Shown one piece after another: positions 16,549-25,820 of a stretch of DNA of 64,000 nt (position 1 is its first letter; the number at the start of each line of letters is the position of its first letter). The position numbers and the translations under genes were made by a program. The DNA comes from Halobacillus_A sp043497005. GTDB lineage: Bacteria; Bacillota; Bacilli; Bacillales; Halobacillaceae. The stretch spans positions 1,054,001 through 1,118,000 of the forward strand of contig NZ_JBIEKE010000002.1 in NCBI RefSeq assembly GCF_043497005.1, in the 5' to 3' direction. Under the pieces are notes generated by a model. That model did not search any database. It was given only the letters and a program-made list of their open reading frames with translations, and was not told the DNA's origin.

Positions 16549-17469
16549 TTATACGTACTGTAAAGCAATATTGTATTTATGCAATGTCGCACGAATCTCT
16601 TCTTGGAGTTCGTTAGATGGTACATCCATGGGCAGACGTAAGTGAGGTTCTATTTTACCCATCATGCCAAGGGCAGCTTTTACAGGGGCAGGATTCGTAT
16701 CCTTGAAAAGAACATCATTTAACTCCATCAATTCATAATGTAGTTTCTGTGCCCGTTCTACGTCACCGTCGAACCAGGCGTCGTGCATTTCAGCCACTTT
16801 ACCAGGCAAGACATTTGCAGTAGCGCTGACTGAACCTGCACCGCCAATTGAAAGCATTGGATAGCATAACAGTTCAATCCCTGAGAACAATAGAAAATCT
16901 CGTCCACACCGTTGAAGAACGCGGTTGACATGTTCAAAATCTTTGTTCGACTCTTTCACTCCAATAATATTCGGGCAGTCTTTTGTCAGCTGAGCTAACG
17001 TATCAACGTGTAGATTTTGAGCTGTGCGTCCAGGAATATTATAAATGATAATCGGAATTTCCACAGAGTCTGCAACCGTTTTGAAGTGTTTATAAAGCGC
17101 ATGCTGATTGGGTTTATTGTAATAAGGAACAATAACCATTGCAGCATCAGCACCGATCTTCTCAGCTTTTTTCGTTAAGTGCATCGTTTCATCATGGTTT
17201 GTCGATCCAGTGCCCGGTACAAAAGGAACACGGCCGTTAATCGTTTTCAACGAATTCTCCATCACTTGCTCACGTTCTTCTAATGTTAAAGAGCTCGGCT
17301 CTCCAGACGTTCCTGTTACCGAGATTCCATGTGTGCCGTTCGCTAATTGAAATTCAATGAGTTCACTCATCTTTTCAAAATCAATCGCTCCGTCTTCTTT
17401 AAAAGGTGTAATGACTGGGGTAATCGATCCTCTTAACCTTGATTTAATTTCACTATAATCCACTGCCAT
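16549..17469 (-). CDS. DapA-family pyruvate aldolase, last gene of hpa operon
   Basis: A 306-residue class I aldolase of the DHDPS/NAL superfamily. Schiff-base Lys172 (GVKESNKD) and Tyr143 (IYNIPGR) are present. The DapA signature GTTGE is changed to GTSGE followed by PSSL. By position it should act in 4-hydroxyphenylacetate breakdown, cleaving 2,4-dihydroxyhept-2-ene-1,7-dioate to pyruvate and succinate semialdehyde in place of the class II aldolase HpaI. Because no hpaH hydratase is seen, it may also hydrate its precursor, as DapA-family hydratase-aldolases such as NahE do. Some annotators would name it dapA, but lysine synthesis is unlikely here. It has a strong GGAGGAAGG site. Confidence 0.85.
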   Translation of the reverse strand: MAVDYSEIKSRLRGSITPVITPFKEDGAIDFEKMSELIEFQLANGTHGISVTGTSGEPSSLTLEEREQVMENSLKTINGRVPFVPGTGSTNHDETMHLTKKAEKIGADAAMVIVPYYNKPNQHALYKHFKTVADSVEIPIIIYNIPGRTAQNLHVDTLAQLTKDCPNIIGVKESNKDFEHVNRVLQRCGRDFLLFSGIELLCYPMLSIGGAGSVSATANVLPGKVAEMHDAWFDGDVERAQKLHYELMELNDVLFKDTNPAPVKAALGMMGKIEPHLRLPMDVPSNELQEEIRATLHKYNIALQYV

Positions 17470-17490
17470 ACTTTCCTTCCTCCTTCACTT

Positions 17491-18360
17491 TTATAAACGT
17501 ACGTCCAGCATGTCTCCCTGGGCATGAAAATCATGCATTTCGAAATCGGCAATGAAATTGTTCCATGTTACAACCACAGGTTCGTCGTAACCGAGTAAGG
17601 ATTCATGAAATAGACGTATCGTTAGTTGATCATTTGCAGCTTGCGAACTGATCTCGCAAATTCCTTTTGCGTAAAAACCTTGATAAGCAACAGTTACCTC
17701 ATATGATCCAGAACACGGCAGGAAATATGCCGGATCAATCTTTACTTCAATCAATTTGCCGTGTCCGTTCATCCGGCCCAACATCTCATAATCTTTCCCT
17801 AAGTAATCGTTCACCTTCTCTACTCTGCCTGTGGATATCAATTCACGCAGCAGCGTAGACCCAACTTTTTGTTCATGTTTCTCGAGTTTAGAAACCGTCG
17901 TTACGGCAAAACGGCTGCGGCTGTCTAAAGTGAGCTGCTCCATTGTTCCTTTTCCTTTAAATCCATATTTATAGTCGAACCCAGCCACAGCATGCTGCAC
18001 GTTTAACCCACATAAATAGTCATCCACGAACTGCTCGTGCGGAATTTTTGCCACTTGTTGATTAAATTCTACGACATACATAAGATCGACACCGAGCTGT
18101 TCAAAGATCTCGGCTTTTACAGGTAACGGTGTTAAATAATGCGTGACTTTAGGACCTTTTGGAATCACTGACGAAGGGTGTGGAAAAAAGGTCATCACCG
18201 CCAGCTTCAGCTTTTTCCTCTCTGCGATGGCTTTTGCCCGTTTAATGATTTCCTGATGCCCAAGATGGACACCATCAAAAAAGCCCAAAGCCATAACACA
18301 CGGATCACTCGCTACTTGTATTTCCGACTGAATGGGAAAATTGATGTGAATCTGCTCCAT
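17491..18360 (-). CDS. FAD synthetase (RibF/RibC-like) paralogue in hpa operon
   Basis: A 289-residue protein. The N-terminal nucleotidyltransferase half carries the FAD synthetase signature GFFDGVHLGH (residues 26-35) and FFPHPSSV. The C-terminal half corresponds to the riboflavin kinase domain (RMNGHGKLIEVKIDP) but is divergent and lacks the usual clear GGT/N pattern. It lies 18 bp behind hpaC and 21 bp before the aldolase. It would supply FAD to the two-component monooxygenase HpaB/HpaC. A housekeeping ribF should exist elsewhere in the genome. Confidence 0.8.
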   Translation of the reverse strand: MEQIHINFPIQSEIQVASDPCVMALGFFDGVHLGHQEIIKRAKAIAERKKLKLAVMTFFPHPSSVIPKGPKVTHYLTPLPVKAEIFEQLGVDLMYVVEFNQQVAKIPHEQFVDDYLCGLNVQHAVAGFDYKYGFKGKGTMEQLTLDSRSRFAVTTVSKLEKHEQKVGSTLLRELISTGRVEKVNDYLGKDYEMLGRMNGHGKLIEVKIDPAYFLPCSGSYEVTVAYQGFYAKGICEISSQAANDQLTIRLFHESLLGYDEPVVVTWNNFIADFEMHDFHAQGDMLDVRL

Positions 18361-18378
18361 TTTTCCACTCCTCCCTGT

Positions 18379-18840
18379 TTAAGAAGTCACTTGGTTGTTG
18401 TATTTTCCTTCAAAGAAAGTCAGCGGTTCGCCATCCTGTACACTTAAGTTAACGACTTCCCCGATATATAACATGTGATCTCCTGCTTCATGAGAATCGT
18501 AGACGTTGCACGCCAGGCTTACGAGCGAATTTTCAATAACCGGCATTCCTTCGAACGTGTCAAAAGCTACATCACGGTCTTTTAGCTGGCCTGCAAAAAT
18601 CATCGACATTTCCTGCTGAGCATCAGACAAAATATTAACGGTAAACTTCCGGGCTTCTTGAATCGTTTGATTCATCTTGGCGTTTTTTCCGACAGATATA
18701 AGGATAAGCTTAGGATCGAGTGAAACTGACATAAAGGCGTTAGCCGTCATGCCGTGCACGTCACCATTAGCTTCGGAAGCAATGACGGTGACCCCTGTGG
18801 CAAACTTCCCCATAGCTGTCCGGAACATACGATCATCCAT
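18379..18840 (-). CDS. hpaC: 4-hydroxyphenylacetate 3-monooxygenase, flavin reductase component
   Basis: A 153-residue protein of the flavin reductase domain family, starting MDDRMFRTAMGKFATGVTVI. The conserved GMTANAFMSVSLDP segment lies in the flavin site. It reduces FAD (or FMN) with NADH and delivers it to HpaB. GAGGTGA precedes the ATG. Position inside the operon, directly behind hpaD, supports the role. Confidence 0.92.
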   Translation of the reverse strand: MDDRMFRTAMGKFATGVTVIASEANGDVHGMTANAFMSVSLDPKLILISVGKNAKMNQTIQEARKFTVNILSDAQQEMSMIFAGQLKDRDVAFDTFEGMPVIENSLVSLACNVYDSHEAGDHMLYIGEVVNLSVQDGEPLTFFEGKYNNQVTS

Positions 18841-18887
18841 TATTGATCACCTCATTTATTGATTTGACTCTTGCCTGAGCCTGGTCT

Positions 18888-19862
18888 TTAGATCACAAAG
18901 GTTGGTTTACGCTTTTTCAACTTCGCTGCTTTTAGTCCCACTTTCTCTTCCTTATGGACATGCAATACTTCTGTCGCTTCCTCAAACCAGCAGTCAGGCG
19001 CTTCATGCCCCCAGAACGTTTGACGCATCGGATCGTCTAAGTCCCAGCGGATCGGTTTAAAATCCGGGTCACTCGTTAAATAATCGCCATTGTACAATTC
19101 AATACGATGACCGTCAGGATCCCTTAAATACAAGAAGAAGGCATTCGATAAACCATGACGGCCCGGGCCGCGCTCAATGTTCGGACCATAGCCTAAAGAG
19201 GCAAGTACATCGCAGCCATCAATTAAACTCATCGGATCCTTCAGCCAAAATCCGACGTGGTGAAGCCGCGGGCCTTCCCCGTTCATAAAGGCCACGTCGT
19301 GAACACTTGGCTTACGATGCAGCCACGAAGCCCACACTTTATCTTCTTCGCCGGCGGTATACTCCGAGCAGGCAAATCCGAGTTCCTTCATATAGTAATC
19401 CTGGGCCGCTTCCACATCAGGCACCATACAATTAAAATGATCGATACGCTGTACTTTCGCCCCTTTATACAGTTCATACTGCTGCAGTTTGCGGTCCACA
19501 GTGTCCATGGCGGCATAAAATTCAACTGGCAGCCCGGACACGTCTTGATAACGGAAAGCACGGCCAAGCGCTTGTTGCTGATCGATCCACTTTATTTCAT
19601 AGCCATCCTGCTCAAGCTTAGCTGCCAGGTGATCCAGGTCCGCTTCTGAGCGTACTTTATAGCTGATAACTTCCAGTGCCGGCTCAGCTTTTTTCTTTAA
19701 CAGCAGACTATGATGGTTATGCTCTTCTAAGCCTCTAAGAAAAATCTGCTCTTCGTCTGATTCTGTTTCAATAAAACCAAGCGCATCGTAGAACTTGCGG
19801 GATTTTTCCAGGTCCGTTACGTGTAACACAGCGCGTCCGGAACGAATAATATCAAAGCTCAC
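18888..19862 (-). CDS. hpaD: 3,4-dihydroxyphenylacetate 2,3-dioxygenase
   Basis: A 324-residue type I extradiol dioxygenase built from two vicinal-oxygen-chelate modules, like the Brevibacterium/Arthrobacter homoprotocatechuate enzyme and unlike the E. coli type III HpaD. The metal ligands are His142 (RIDHFNCMVPD), the histidine of RLHHVGF near 201, and Glu255 (GHRIELYNGDY). It cleaves homoprotocatechuate to 5-carboxymethyl-2-hydroxymuconate semialdehyde. The GTG at 19862 follows GAGGAGTGA; an in-frame GTG five codons upstream overlaps the hpaB end and is less well placed. Confidence 0.93.
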   Translation of the reverse strand: MSFDIIRSGRAVLHVTDLEKSRKFYDALGFIETESDEEQIFLRGLEEHNHHSLLLKKKAEPALEVISYKVRSEADLDHLAAKLEQDGYEIKWIDQQQALGRAFRYQDVSGLPVEFYAAMDTVDRKLQQYELYKGAKVQRIDHFNCMVPDVEAAQDYYMKELGFACSEYTAGEEDKVWASWLHRKPSVHDVAFMNGEGPRLHHVGFWLKDPMSLIDGCDVLASLGYGPNIERGPGRHGLSNAFFLYLRDPDGHRIELYNGDYLTSDPDFKPIRWDLDDPMRQTFWGHEAPDCWFEEATEVLHVHKEEKVGLKAAKLKKRKPTFVI

Positions 19863-19873
19863 ATTCTCACTCC

Positions 19874-21343
19874 TCACACATTAGTCGGTTTTGAAGACTT
19901 TACTTTATTTAAAAAATCCTGTACGTACGCTTTATACGGCTCTTTATCAAATTGTTCAAAGTACGTCATGCCCATTTTTACCGGATCGCCGAAGAAATAA
20001 TATTCATAATGAGTCTGCCGGCTGCCAAATGCACTCATTGTTACGTCCCAAGCCAGACGGAAAAGCTTCACACGATCATAGCCTTCAAGATTCTTAGATT
20101 GCAGCGCGCGGTCAAGTAATGGCCCCATTTCTTCATGGTGAAAATCAGCTTCAGAAGGAATCCCCATTAAACCGGAAGCACCAAGAATACGAAGAATTTC
20201 CGTCATACGCGGATACACTCTCGGGTACCAATTACGTGCGGCATTTAACGCTTCAAAGTCAGGGGTCATCGTTCCCCATTTATCTAATTTCGCGTTATGC
20301 TCCGCTTTGTATAGATGAGACTTCATATTTTCCAAGATCAGCATCACTTCTGTGCCTTTATCCATGACGTGCTGAAACTTATCAATGCCGATGGAGTCCA
20401 TAACGCTTAAAATTACACCGAGCACAAATTCCGTTTTCACGATATTTTTAGCGACGACTTGATGAGACATATGAACAACAGCATTCGTTTCCAGGAACGT
20501 CCGGTTGCAAATCGATGAATTGCCGCATACAAACACTTTCTCCCACGGCACAAAAACGTTATCAAAATAGACGATCGCATCCCCTTCTTCAAAGCGGCTG
20601 CTTAACGGGTGATCCCATTCATTTTTTCCGTAGTCAAACGATTCACGGCTGAAAAATTTAAGGCCTGGTGTGTTATTAGGGACCACAAAGGCTAGTGAAT
20701 ACGGATCATCAAGCTCTCCCGCCTTTTTCACAGTGGAAGGGAAGACTAAAATTTCATCCGTAATGCCGCCTTGCGTTGCCAATAAGCGGGCACCATCCAC
20801 TACGATACCGTCACTGCGTTTTTCTACTAAATGCAGGGCTACATTCGCATCTTTCTGTTCGTGCTGTGCTTTTTGACGGTTCACTTGAGGATGGATTAAC
20901 GTGTGAGTTAAACTAATGTCATTTTCACGCGCGTAGTCATAATAATTTTTCGCATTTTCTGCAAACATCGGATCATCTTCAGCGAATAAGTCATTCGCTA
21001 CACCCATTGCCATGACTTCAGCGTTTAAGTAATCAGGAGAACGCCCCATCATCCCCCCGGACAGACGAGCCCATTCTTGAATGGCTTCTCTTCTTTTAAC
21101 CAGATCCTCTATCGTTTCCGGACGGTAGAACGTCATCCCGACCTGATCACCTGTCTTTGGAGAGGTATACAGCATTTTATCTTGTTTTTCATACTGCGTA
21201 TCGTAAAGCTTCGCCATCGATTGAATGACATTTTTAAAAGCCGGGTGTGTCGTTGGATCCTCCACTCGCTCGCCGCCAATGTACACATTGTTTTTCGCTT
21301 TCTTTAATCGATCGATATATTGAGCTCCAGTTTTTGCAGGCAT
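19874..21343 (-). CDS. hpaB: 4-hydroxyphenylacetate 3-monooxygenase, oxygenase component
   Basis: A 489-residue flavin-dependent hydroxylase of the HpaB/PvcC family that uses reduced flavin from HpaC to turn 4-hydroxyphenylacetate into 3,4-dihydroxyphenylacetate. The N-terminus (MPAKTGAQYIDRLK), the central LIHPQVNRQ block and the C-terminal FGDPVKMGMTYF are typical of the Gram-positive form. GGGAGG lies before the ATG. It lies 15 bp behind hpaE. Confidence 0.95.
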   Translation of the reverse strand: MPAKTGAQYIDRLKKAKNNVYIGGERVEDPTTHPAFKNVIQSMAKLYDTQYEKQDKMLYTSPKTGDQVGMTFYRPETIEDLVKRREAIQEWARLSGGMMGRSPDYLNAEVMAMGVANDLFAEDDPMFAENAKNYYDYARENDISLTHTLIHPQVNRQKAQHEQKDANVALHLVEKRSDGIVVDGARLLATQGGITDEILVFPSTVKKAGELDDPYSLAFVVPNNTPGLKFFSRESFDYGKNEWDHPLSSRFEEGDAIVYFDNVFVPWEKVFVCGNSSICNRTFLETNAVVHMSHQVVAKNIVKTEFVLGVILSVMDSIGIDKFQHVMDKGTEVMLILENMKSHLYKAEHNAKLDKWGTMTPDFEALNAARNWYPRVYPRMTEILRILGASGLMGIPSEADFHHEEMGPLLDRALQSKNLEGYDRVKLFRLAWDVTMSAFGSRQTHYEYYFFGDPVKMGMTYFEQFDKEPYKAYVQDFLNKVKSSKPTNV

Positions 21344-21358
21344 CGTAAATTCCTCCCT

Positions 21359-22876
21359 TTATTTTTTACCAAACTGCGGTATGCGGTGGTCTCCAAGTGC
21401 AACGTGAACAACTTGCATTTCTGTATAAAATTCAAACGCATAATAACCGCCTTCACGTCCGATGCCGCTATGCTTCGAACCGCCAAACGGTGTTCGTAAG
21501 TCACGGACATTCTGCGAATTTATCCAGAGCATCCCCGCATCAACTGCTTGTGAGACACGGTGACCGCGCTGAATATCTTTTGTCCATACATAACCGGCTA
21601 ATCCGTAACGTACATCGTTCGCTAATTCAATCACTTCCTCTTCATCCCTGAACGTCATCACCGCTAAAACCGGGCCAAAGATTTCTTCCTGTACCACACG
21701 CATCGAGTTATCAGCATTGAGTAAAATAGTCGGCGGAACATAGTTGCCTTGACTGTACTCTTCAGGTACGCTCCCCTGATATACATCGCACCCTTCCTCT
21801 TTCGCAAGCTCAAGATAGCTTTTCACATTTTCACTATGCTTTTTATGAATTAACGGTCCGACTTGAGTTGATTCGTCTAGCGGATCCCCAACTTTAATAT
21901 GATCAACGCGTTCTTTTAACTTAGCAAGAAAGTCATCTGCCACGTCCTCGTGAATATAAAGTCTGGAATTCGCCGTGCAGCGCTCACCGTTAAAGGAGAA
22001 AATCCCCCACGTACAAGCATCTAACGCTCGATCAAGATCGGCATCTTCAAAAACAATAATAGGAGATTTACCGCCAAGTTCCATGGAGAAACGCTTGAGC
22101 GCATCAGCTCCGTTTCTCATAATTTCAGAGCCTGTCGTCGTTTCACCCGTAAAAGAAATCAGCTGTACGTCTTCATGGGCAACAAGGGAAGCCCCCGCTG
22201 TTTCCCCGCAGCCATGAACGATATTAAACACTCCATCTGGAAGGCCGGCTTGATCAATAATTTCAGCAAGTTTATTCGCCGTAAGCGGAGACCATTCGGC
22301 CGGTTTTAAAATCACTGTATTTCCTGTAGCAAGCGCCGGAGCAATTTTCCATGTTTCTAACATGAACGGTGCATTCCACGGCGTGATTAACCCCGCCACG
22401 CCTACCGGCTTATGAATCGTATAATTTAAAAACTCATTATCGACCTGATAAGCATCACCTACCATGCGGCTTGATACCATCTCAGCGTAAAAACGGAAAT
22501 TTTGCGAAGCACGGCTCACCATTTTTTTCGTAATGCTAAGCGGCAAGCCCGTATCATAAGATTCTAAAGGCGCTAGTTCTTCTACGTACTCATCAATCAA
22601 GTCTGCGATTTTATAAACATAAACAAGACGCTCACTTTGCTTCATCTTCCCCCATTCGCCTTTAAATGCTTTTTTCGCCGCCATAGCTGCTTTATGGATG
22701 TCTTCCTTTCCTCCTGAGGCAACACTGTTGATTTTTTCATTCGTAAATGGATTGATGTTATCAAATGTTTGATTTGAGTCTGCGTTTAGGAATTGGCCAT
22801 TTATGTACAGTTGAACATCCTGAACATTGGCCAGTGCCTTTCGTTTCACATCTGTCGCTATATGCAAGTCACTCAT
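21359..22876 (-). CDS. hpaE: 5-carboxymethyl-2-hydroxymuconate semialdehyde dehydrogenase
   Basis: A 505-residue aldehyde dehydrogenase. Catalytic Cys300 (NGERCTANSR), general-base Glu266 (MELGGKSP), Asn168 (TPWNAPF) and Lys191 (ILKPAEWSP) are all present. It oxidises the HpaD ring-cleavage product with NAD+. First gene of the operon; the start ATG follows GGGAGG. A cre-like box and two further operator candidates lie in the 190-bp divergent region shared with the LysR gene. Confidence 0.95.
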   Translation of the reverse strand: MSDLHIATDVKRKALANVQDVQLYINGQFLNADSNQTFDNINPFTNEKINSVASGGKEDIHKAAMAAKKAFKGEWGKMKQSERLVYVYKIADLIDEYVEELAPLESYDTGLPLSITKKMVSRASQNFRFYAEMVSSRMVGDAYQVDNEFLNYTIHKPVGVAGLITPWNAPFMLETWKIAPALATGNTVILKPAEWSPLTANKLAEIIDQAGLPDGVFNIVHGCGETAGASLVAHEDVQLISFTGETTTGSEIMRNGADALKRFSMELGGKSPIIVFEDADLDRALDACTWGIFSFNGERCTANSRLYIHEDVADDFLAKLKERVDHIKVGDPLDESTQVGPLIHKKHSENVKSYLELAKEEGCDVYQGSVPEEYSQGNYVPPTILLNADNSMRVVQEEIFGPVLAVMTFRDEEEVIELANDVRYGLAGYVWTKDIQRGHRVSQAVDAGMLWINSQNVRDLRTPFGGSKHSGIGREGGYYAFEFYTEMQVVHVALGDHRIPQFGKK

Positions 22877-22897
22877 AAATGATCCTCCCTTTAATAA

Positions 22898-22911
22898 TGA
22901 TAGCGTTTACT
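22898..22911. promoter_or_regulatory. Candidate cre box (CcpA) before hpaE
   Basis: TGATAGCGTTTACT matches the consensus TGWAAGCGYTWNCW at 13 of 14 places. It sits 22 bp upstream of the hpaE start, over the likely transcript start, a place where CcpA would repress. Confidence 0.65.
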
Positions 22912-22928
22912 TTATGTGTTTTTAGAAA

Positions 22929-22954
22929 TGCAAACCCTTTCAAAAAAGTTTGCA
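22929..22954. promoter_or_regulatory. Inverted repeat in hpaE/lysR divergent region
   Basis: TGCAAAC and GTTTGCA are separated by 12 bp, the form expected of a LysR-type operator. It lies midway between the two divergent genes. Confidence 0.6.
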
Positions 22955-22972
22955 AATATTCGATAAACTTTG
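22954..22972. promoter_or_regulatory. Shared motif near lysR/hpaE promoter
   Basis: AAATATTCGATAAACTTTG. Close matches occur before the symporter (25959-25971, opposite strand) and before hpaG1 (28513-28530). It is probably a binding site for a common regulator or part of related promoters. Confidence 0.55.
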
Positions 22973-23068
22973 TATATTCAAGTTATCACATCAAAAAGTA
23001 TATGGAAAATATCTATAATATTTACTTTCTATACATAAAAAGTATAAATAAAAGAAAGGGGTTTGACG

Positions 23069-23962
23069 TTGGACTTAAAACAATTGCGATACTTCAGAAC
23101 GGTTGCAGAGGAGCAGCAAGTAACGAAAGCCGCCAAAAGACTGCACATGGCCCAACCGCCTCTCAGCCAGCAAATTAAGCTTATGGAAGAAGAATTAAAC
23201 TTGAAGCTGTTTGACCGTCAGGGACGAAAGCTGGAGTTGACGAAAGCAGGTGAAATCCTTTTCGAGAAAGCCGGACGCCTGTTGACTGAATTTGATGAAA
23301 CGCTGGTGGAAGTCCGGGAAACAAGTGAAGGCATGCGTGGAAAAATGCACATTGGCTCAACAAAGTCTTGTTTTTCGTATTTAAGTACGGCGCTGAACGT
23401 CTTTAAAATACAGCATCCTAATATGACGTATCAGCTTCGCGAGGGAGATACTTATTTTTTAGAAGAATGCATTAAAAACCGGGAAATCGAGCTTGCGATT
23501 GTTCGTATGCCGATGCAGTCAGAAGAATTTAACATGTTAAGGCTTCCTTCTGAGCCCTATGTACTCGTAGCACCTCAGTCATGGAACATCAGCAGCAATG
23601 GAGATGTGATAGATTTCGAGGAACTGCGCGATGTACCGCTTATGCTGCTGCACCGAATCAGCGGCAGAGGCCAATTTGAATTAATTGTAGAGGAGTTTCG
23701 TGATCACGGTGTGGAACCACATATTACGTGTGAATGTCCAGACGCGACGATGTTATTGTCTCTCGTTTCGAGTGGAGTAGGAGCTACCATTGTGCCCGAA
23801 TCTACACTGAAAGCTTTTGCTTTACACAATATGAAAAGCTATCGCCTTTCCGGGGCAAAGATCAAAGCAGAATCAGCTGTCATCTGGCAAAAAGACCGCT
23901 ATTTAACAAAAGCCTCCCAGCGACTCATACAGACATTTGAAGATCAATTTTGTTATGTATGA
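23069..23962 (+). CDS. LysR-family transcriptional regulator of the hpa cluster
   Basis: A 297-residue LysR protein. The winged-helix domain covers residues 1-60 (MDLKQLRYFRTVAEE, AAKRLHMAQPPLSQQIKLME) and the effector domain follows. It is transcribed away from hpaE across a shared control region, the usual layout for a LysR activator of a catabolic operon. The effector is probably 4-hydroxyphenylacetate or a pathway intermediate. The TTG at 23069 is spaced correctly from GAAAGGGG; the TTG at 23063 is too close. E. coli hpa genes use other regulator families, so the name is left open. Confidence 0.9.
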   Translation: MDLKQLRYFRTVAEEQQVTKAAKRLHMAQPPLSQQIKLMEEELNLKLFDRQGRKLELTKAGEILFEKAGRLLTEFDETLVEVRETSEGMRGKMHIGSTKSCFSYLSTALNVFKIQHPNMTYQLREGDTYFLEECIKNREIELAIVRMPMQSEEFNMLRLPSEPYVLVAPQSWNISSNGDVIDFEELRDVPLMLLHRISGRGQFELIVEEFRDHGVEPHITCECPDATMLLSLVSSGVGATIVPESTLKAFALHNMKSYRLSGAKIKAESAVIWQKDRYLTKASQRLIQTFEDQFCYV

Positions 23963-24079
23963 TTTAACGGGTTTGAGAAGCAAATTGCTTTAAAGTCAAA
24001 AGGAGATTTCTGGTATCCCTTCTTTTTTTACGAAAAACAATAGAATCCATATAATTGCAGATTCTTAGCGTAGTCAAAA

Positions 24080-24215
24080 CGTAACAGCACGAGTCGAAGA
24101 TCCCACAGGAATGCGAAGCGTTTTGACGGAGCGATGGGAAGAGTCCTTAATCGGCACATAAATGATCCGAACGAATTTCATAAGAATCGTTCGGATCATT
24201 ATTTGTGTTCTATTT
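24080..24215. repeat. Dispersed hairpin repeat, copy C (inverted)
   Basis: Read on the minus strand it has the hairpin (arms AATGATCCGAACGA and TCGTTCGGATCATT, 24161-24200), then CATCGCTCCGTCAAAACGCT (24117-24136), then the CTGTGGGATCTTCGACTCG block. The hairpin lies 31 bp beyond the symporter stop codon and may serve as its terminator. Confidence 0.8.
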
Positions 24216-24230
24216 TATTTTGACTTCTTA

Positions 24231-25820
24231 TTACTGCACCGCGTCTATTTTTTCTTTTTTCCAATCCGTTTTTCCTTTAGACTTCGTCATCACACTTACG
24301 CCCATAAACACTAGTGTAGATAAAGGAAGAGCGTAAACTAAAGGATCAATGTGCGTCCAAGGATAGGGAAGCAAAAAGTCGCGGCCAAACAATGCTTGTG
24401 AAACCCCAAACGCCGTAGATTGAGAGCTTTTTAAAAACAAGAAGCCAAATACACTAACGGAAAATCCAACAATTATACTTGCAGAAGCCCCTTGCTTTGA
24501 AGCTCCTTTCCAGAACAATGCTCCAGTTAAAGCCGGCAAAAATCCAGCAGCACAAATCCCAAACCAAAAAGCGGTCGCTTGCGCAATTACCCCGCCAGGT
24601 AAAACGTACGCCAGGAAAACCGCCAATACTACACCCACAATTACACCTAGACGGTTCGGACTGATTCTGCCTGAGAACACTTTCTTCACCCCCATCGTCC
24701 GTAAAATATCTTCTCCAAATGCAGACGATTGAACGTGAATTAATGAGCTGACTGTAGATAATGTGGCAGAAATTAATGTAAGCGTAAATAAGTATACAAA
24801 CCACTCGGGCATTAATTCGCTGATTAAGCGTGGAATGACAAGGTCGGTGTTTCCTTCCGCCGCTTGAATAGCAAGCTGTCCGTTATTTTCCATAAAATAA
24901 ACGTTGCTGAGGGGACCGATAATGTAAGCCGCTCCAGCCATAAAGAAAATAAAAATCCCACCAACGATGACGGATCGATAAAGAGATTTGTTACTCGACA
25001 CGGTCATGCTTCTCATCGCTAGCTGCGGCTGAGCCAATACCCCGATTCCGACACCTAAAATCATCGTACTAACGAGTGTCCACCAAATCGGGGACCCCAT
25101 GTCCGGCATGCTCATCCAGCCGTTGTGACCATCAGCTGCCAGCTCTTCAGGAACCATCGATTTCATAGACTGAAGTGCCTGATGACCGTCAAATAAGCCG
25201 CCGACGGCATGATACGTTACAAATAGAAAGATCGACATCCCAACCAACATGATTACTGCTCCAAACGCGTCCGTATACATCACCGCTTTTATTCCCCCGG
25301 AAATAACGTAAACGGCAACGATGAAAGCAAGGACGAGCAGGGCAGCATTAAAATTAAGAGAGAGGGATTCTTGTAAAAATCGTCCGCCTCCTATCAAAAC
25401 AATACTCGTGTACGCCGGCATAAAAATAAAAATCATAATACCCGAAAAAACAGTAATAAATTTGGAGTCATAATGCTTTCCTAAAAATGTAGGAAAGGTG
25501 GTTGCATTCATCTTGGAAGACATCTGGCGAATTCGCTTACCAAACACCGCAAACGCTACAAAAATTCCTAACACAATATTTAAAAAAGCCAGCCATAACA
25601 AACCCATACCATAAACAGAAGCTACACCTCCAAATCCAACCATAGCTGACGTACTAATAAACGTCGCTCCATAGGACAGGGCCATGATAATCGGATTCGT
25701 GTTCCTGCCTCCGACGAGAAAGTCTTCCTTCGTGACGGTCTTTTTATATCCGTAATAGGCTAGAAAGGACATAATGCCGATATACATTAGAACCAGTGGG
25801 AGTAAAATAGATATATTCAC
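24231..25820 (-). CDS. Na+-solute symporter (SSS family), probable aromatic acid uptake
   Basis: A 529-residue protein with about 13 membrane segments of the SSS (sodium:solute symporter) family. Typical signatures are FLVGGRNTNPIIMALSYGAT near the second segment and the GGIKAVMYTDAFGAVIM stretch. From its place between lysR and hpaG it probably imports 4-hydroxyphenylacetate or a related acid with Na+, where E. coli uses the MFS protein HpaX. The GTG start overlaps the stop of the small upstream peptide (GTGA), so translation is coupled. Confidence 0.88.
   Translation of the reverse strand: MNISILLPLVLMYIGIMSFLAYYGYKKTVTKEDFLVGGRNTNPIIMALSYGATFISTSAMVGFGGVASVYGMGLLWLAFLNIVLGIFVAFAVFGKRIRQMSSKMNATTFPTFLGKHYDSKFITVFSGIMIFIFMPAYTSIVLIGGGRFLQESLSLNFNAALLVLAFIVAVYVISGGIKAVMYTDAFGAVIMLVGMSIFLFVTYHAVGGLFDGHQALQSMKSMVPEELAADGHNGWMSMPDMGSPIWWTLVSTMILGVGIGVLAQPQLAMRSMTVSSNKSLYRSVIVGGIFIFFMAGAAYIIGPLSNVYFMENNGQLAIQAAEGNTDLVIPRLISELMPEWFVYLFTLTLISATLSTVSSLIHVQSSAFGEDILRTMGVKKVFSGRISPNRLGVIVGVVLAVFLAYVLPGGVIAQATAFWFGICAAGFLPALTGALFWKGASKQGASASIIVGFSVSVFGFLFLKSSQSTAFGVSQALFGRDFLLPYPWTHIDPLVYALPLSTLVFMGVSVMTKSKGKTDWKKEKIDAVQ

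Noticed and set aside
16549..17469. Call as housekeeping dapA for lysine synthesis
   Set aside because: It is embedded at the end of the hpa operon and has an altered GTSGE signature; a pathway aldolase fits better.
19863..19877. Upstream GTG start for hpaD overlapping the hpaB stop
   Set aside because: The GAGGAGTGA ribosome site lies inside this extension and fits the GTG at 19862.
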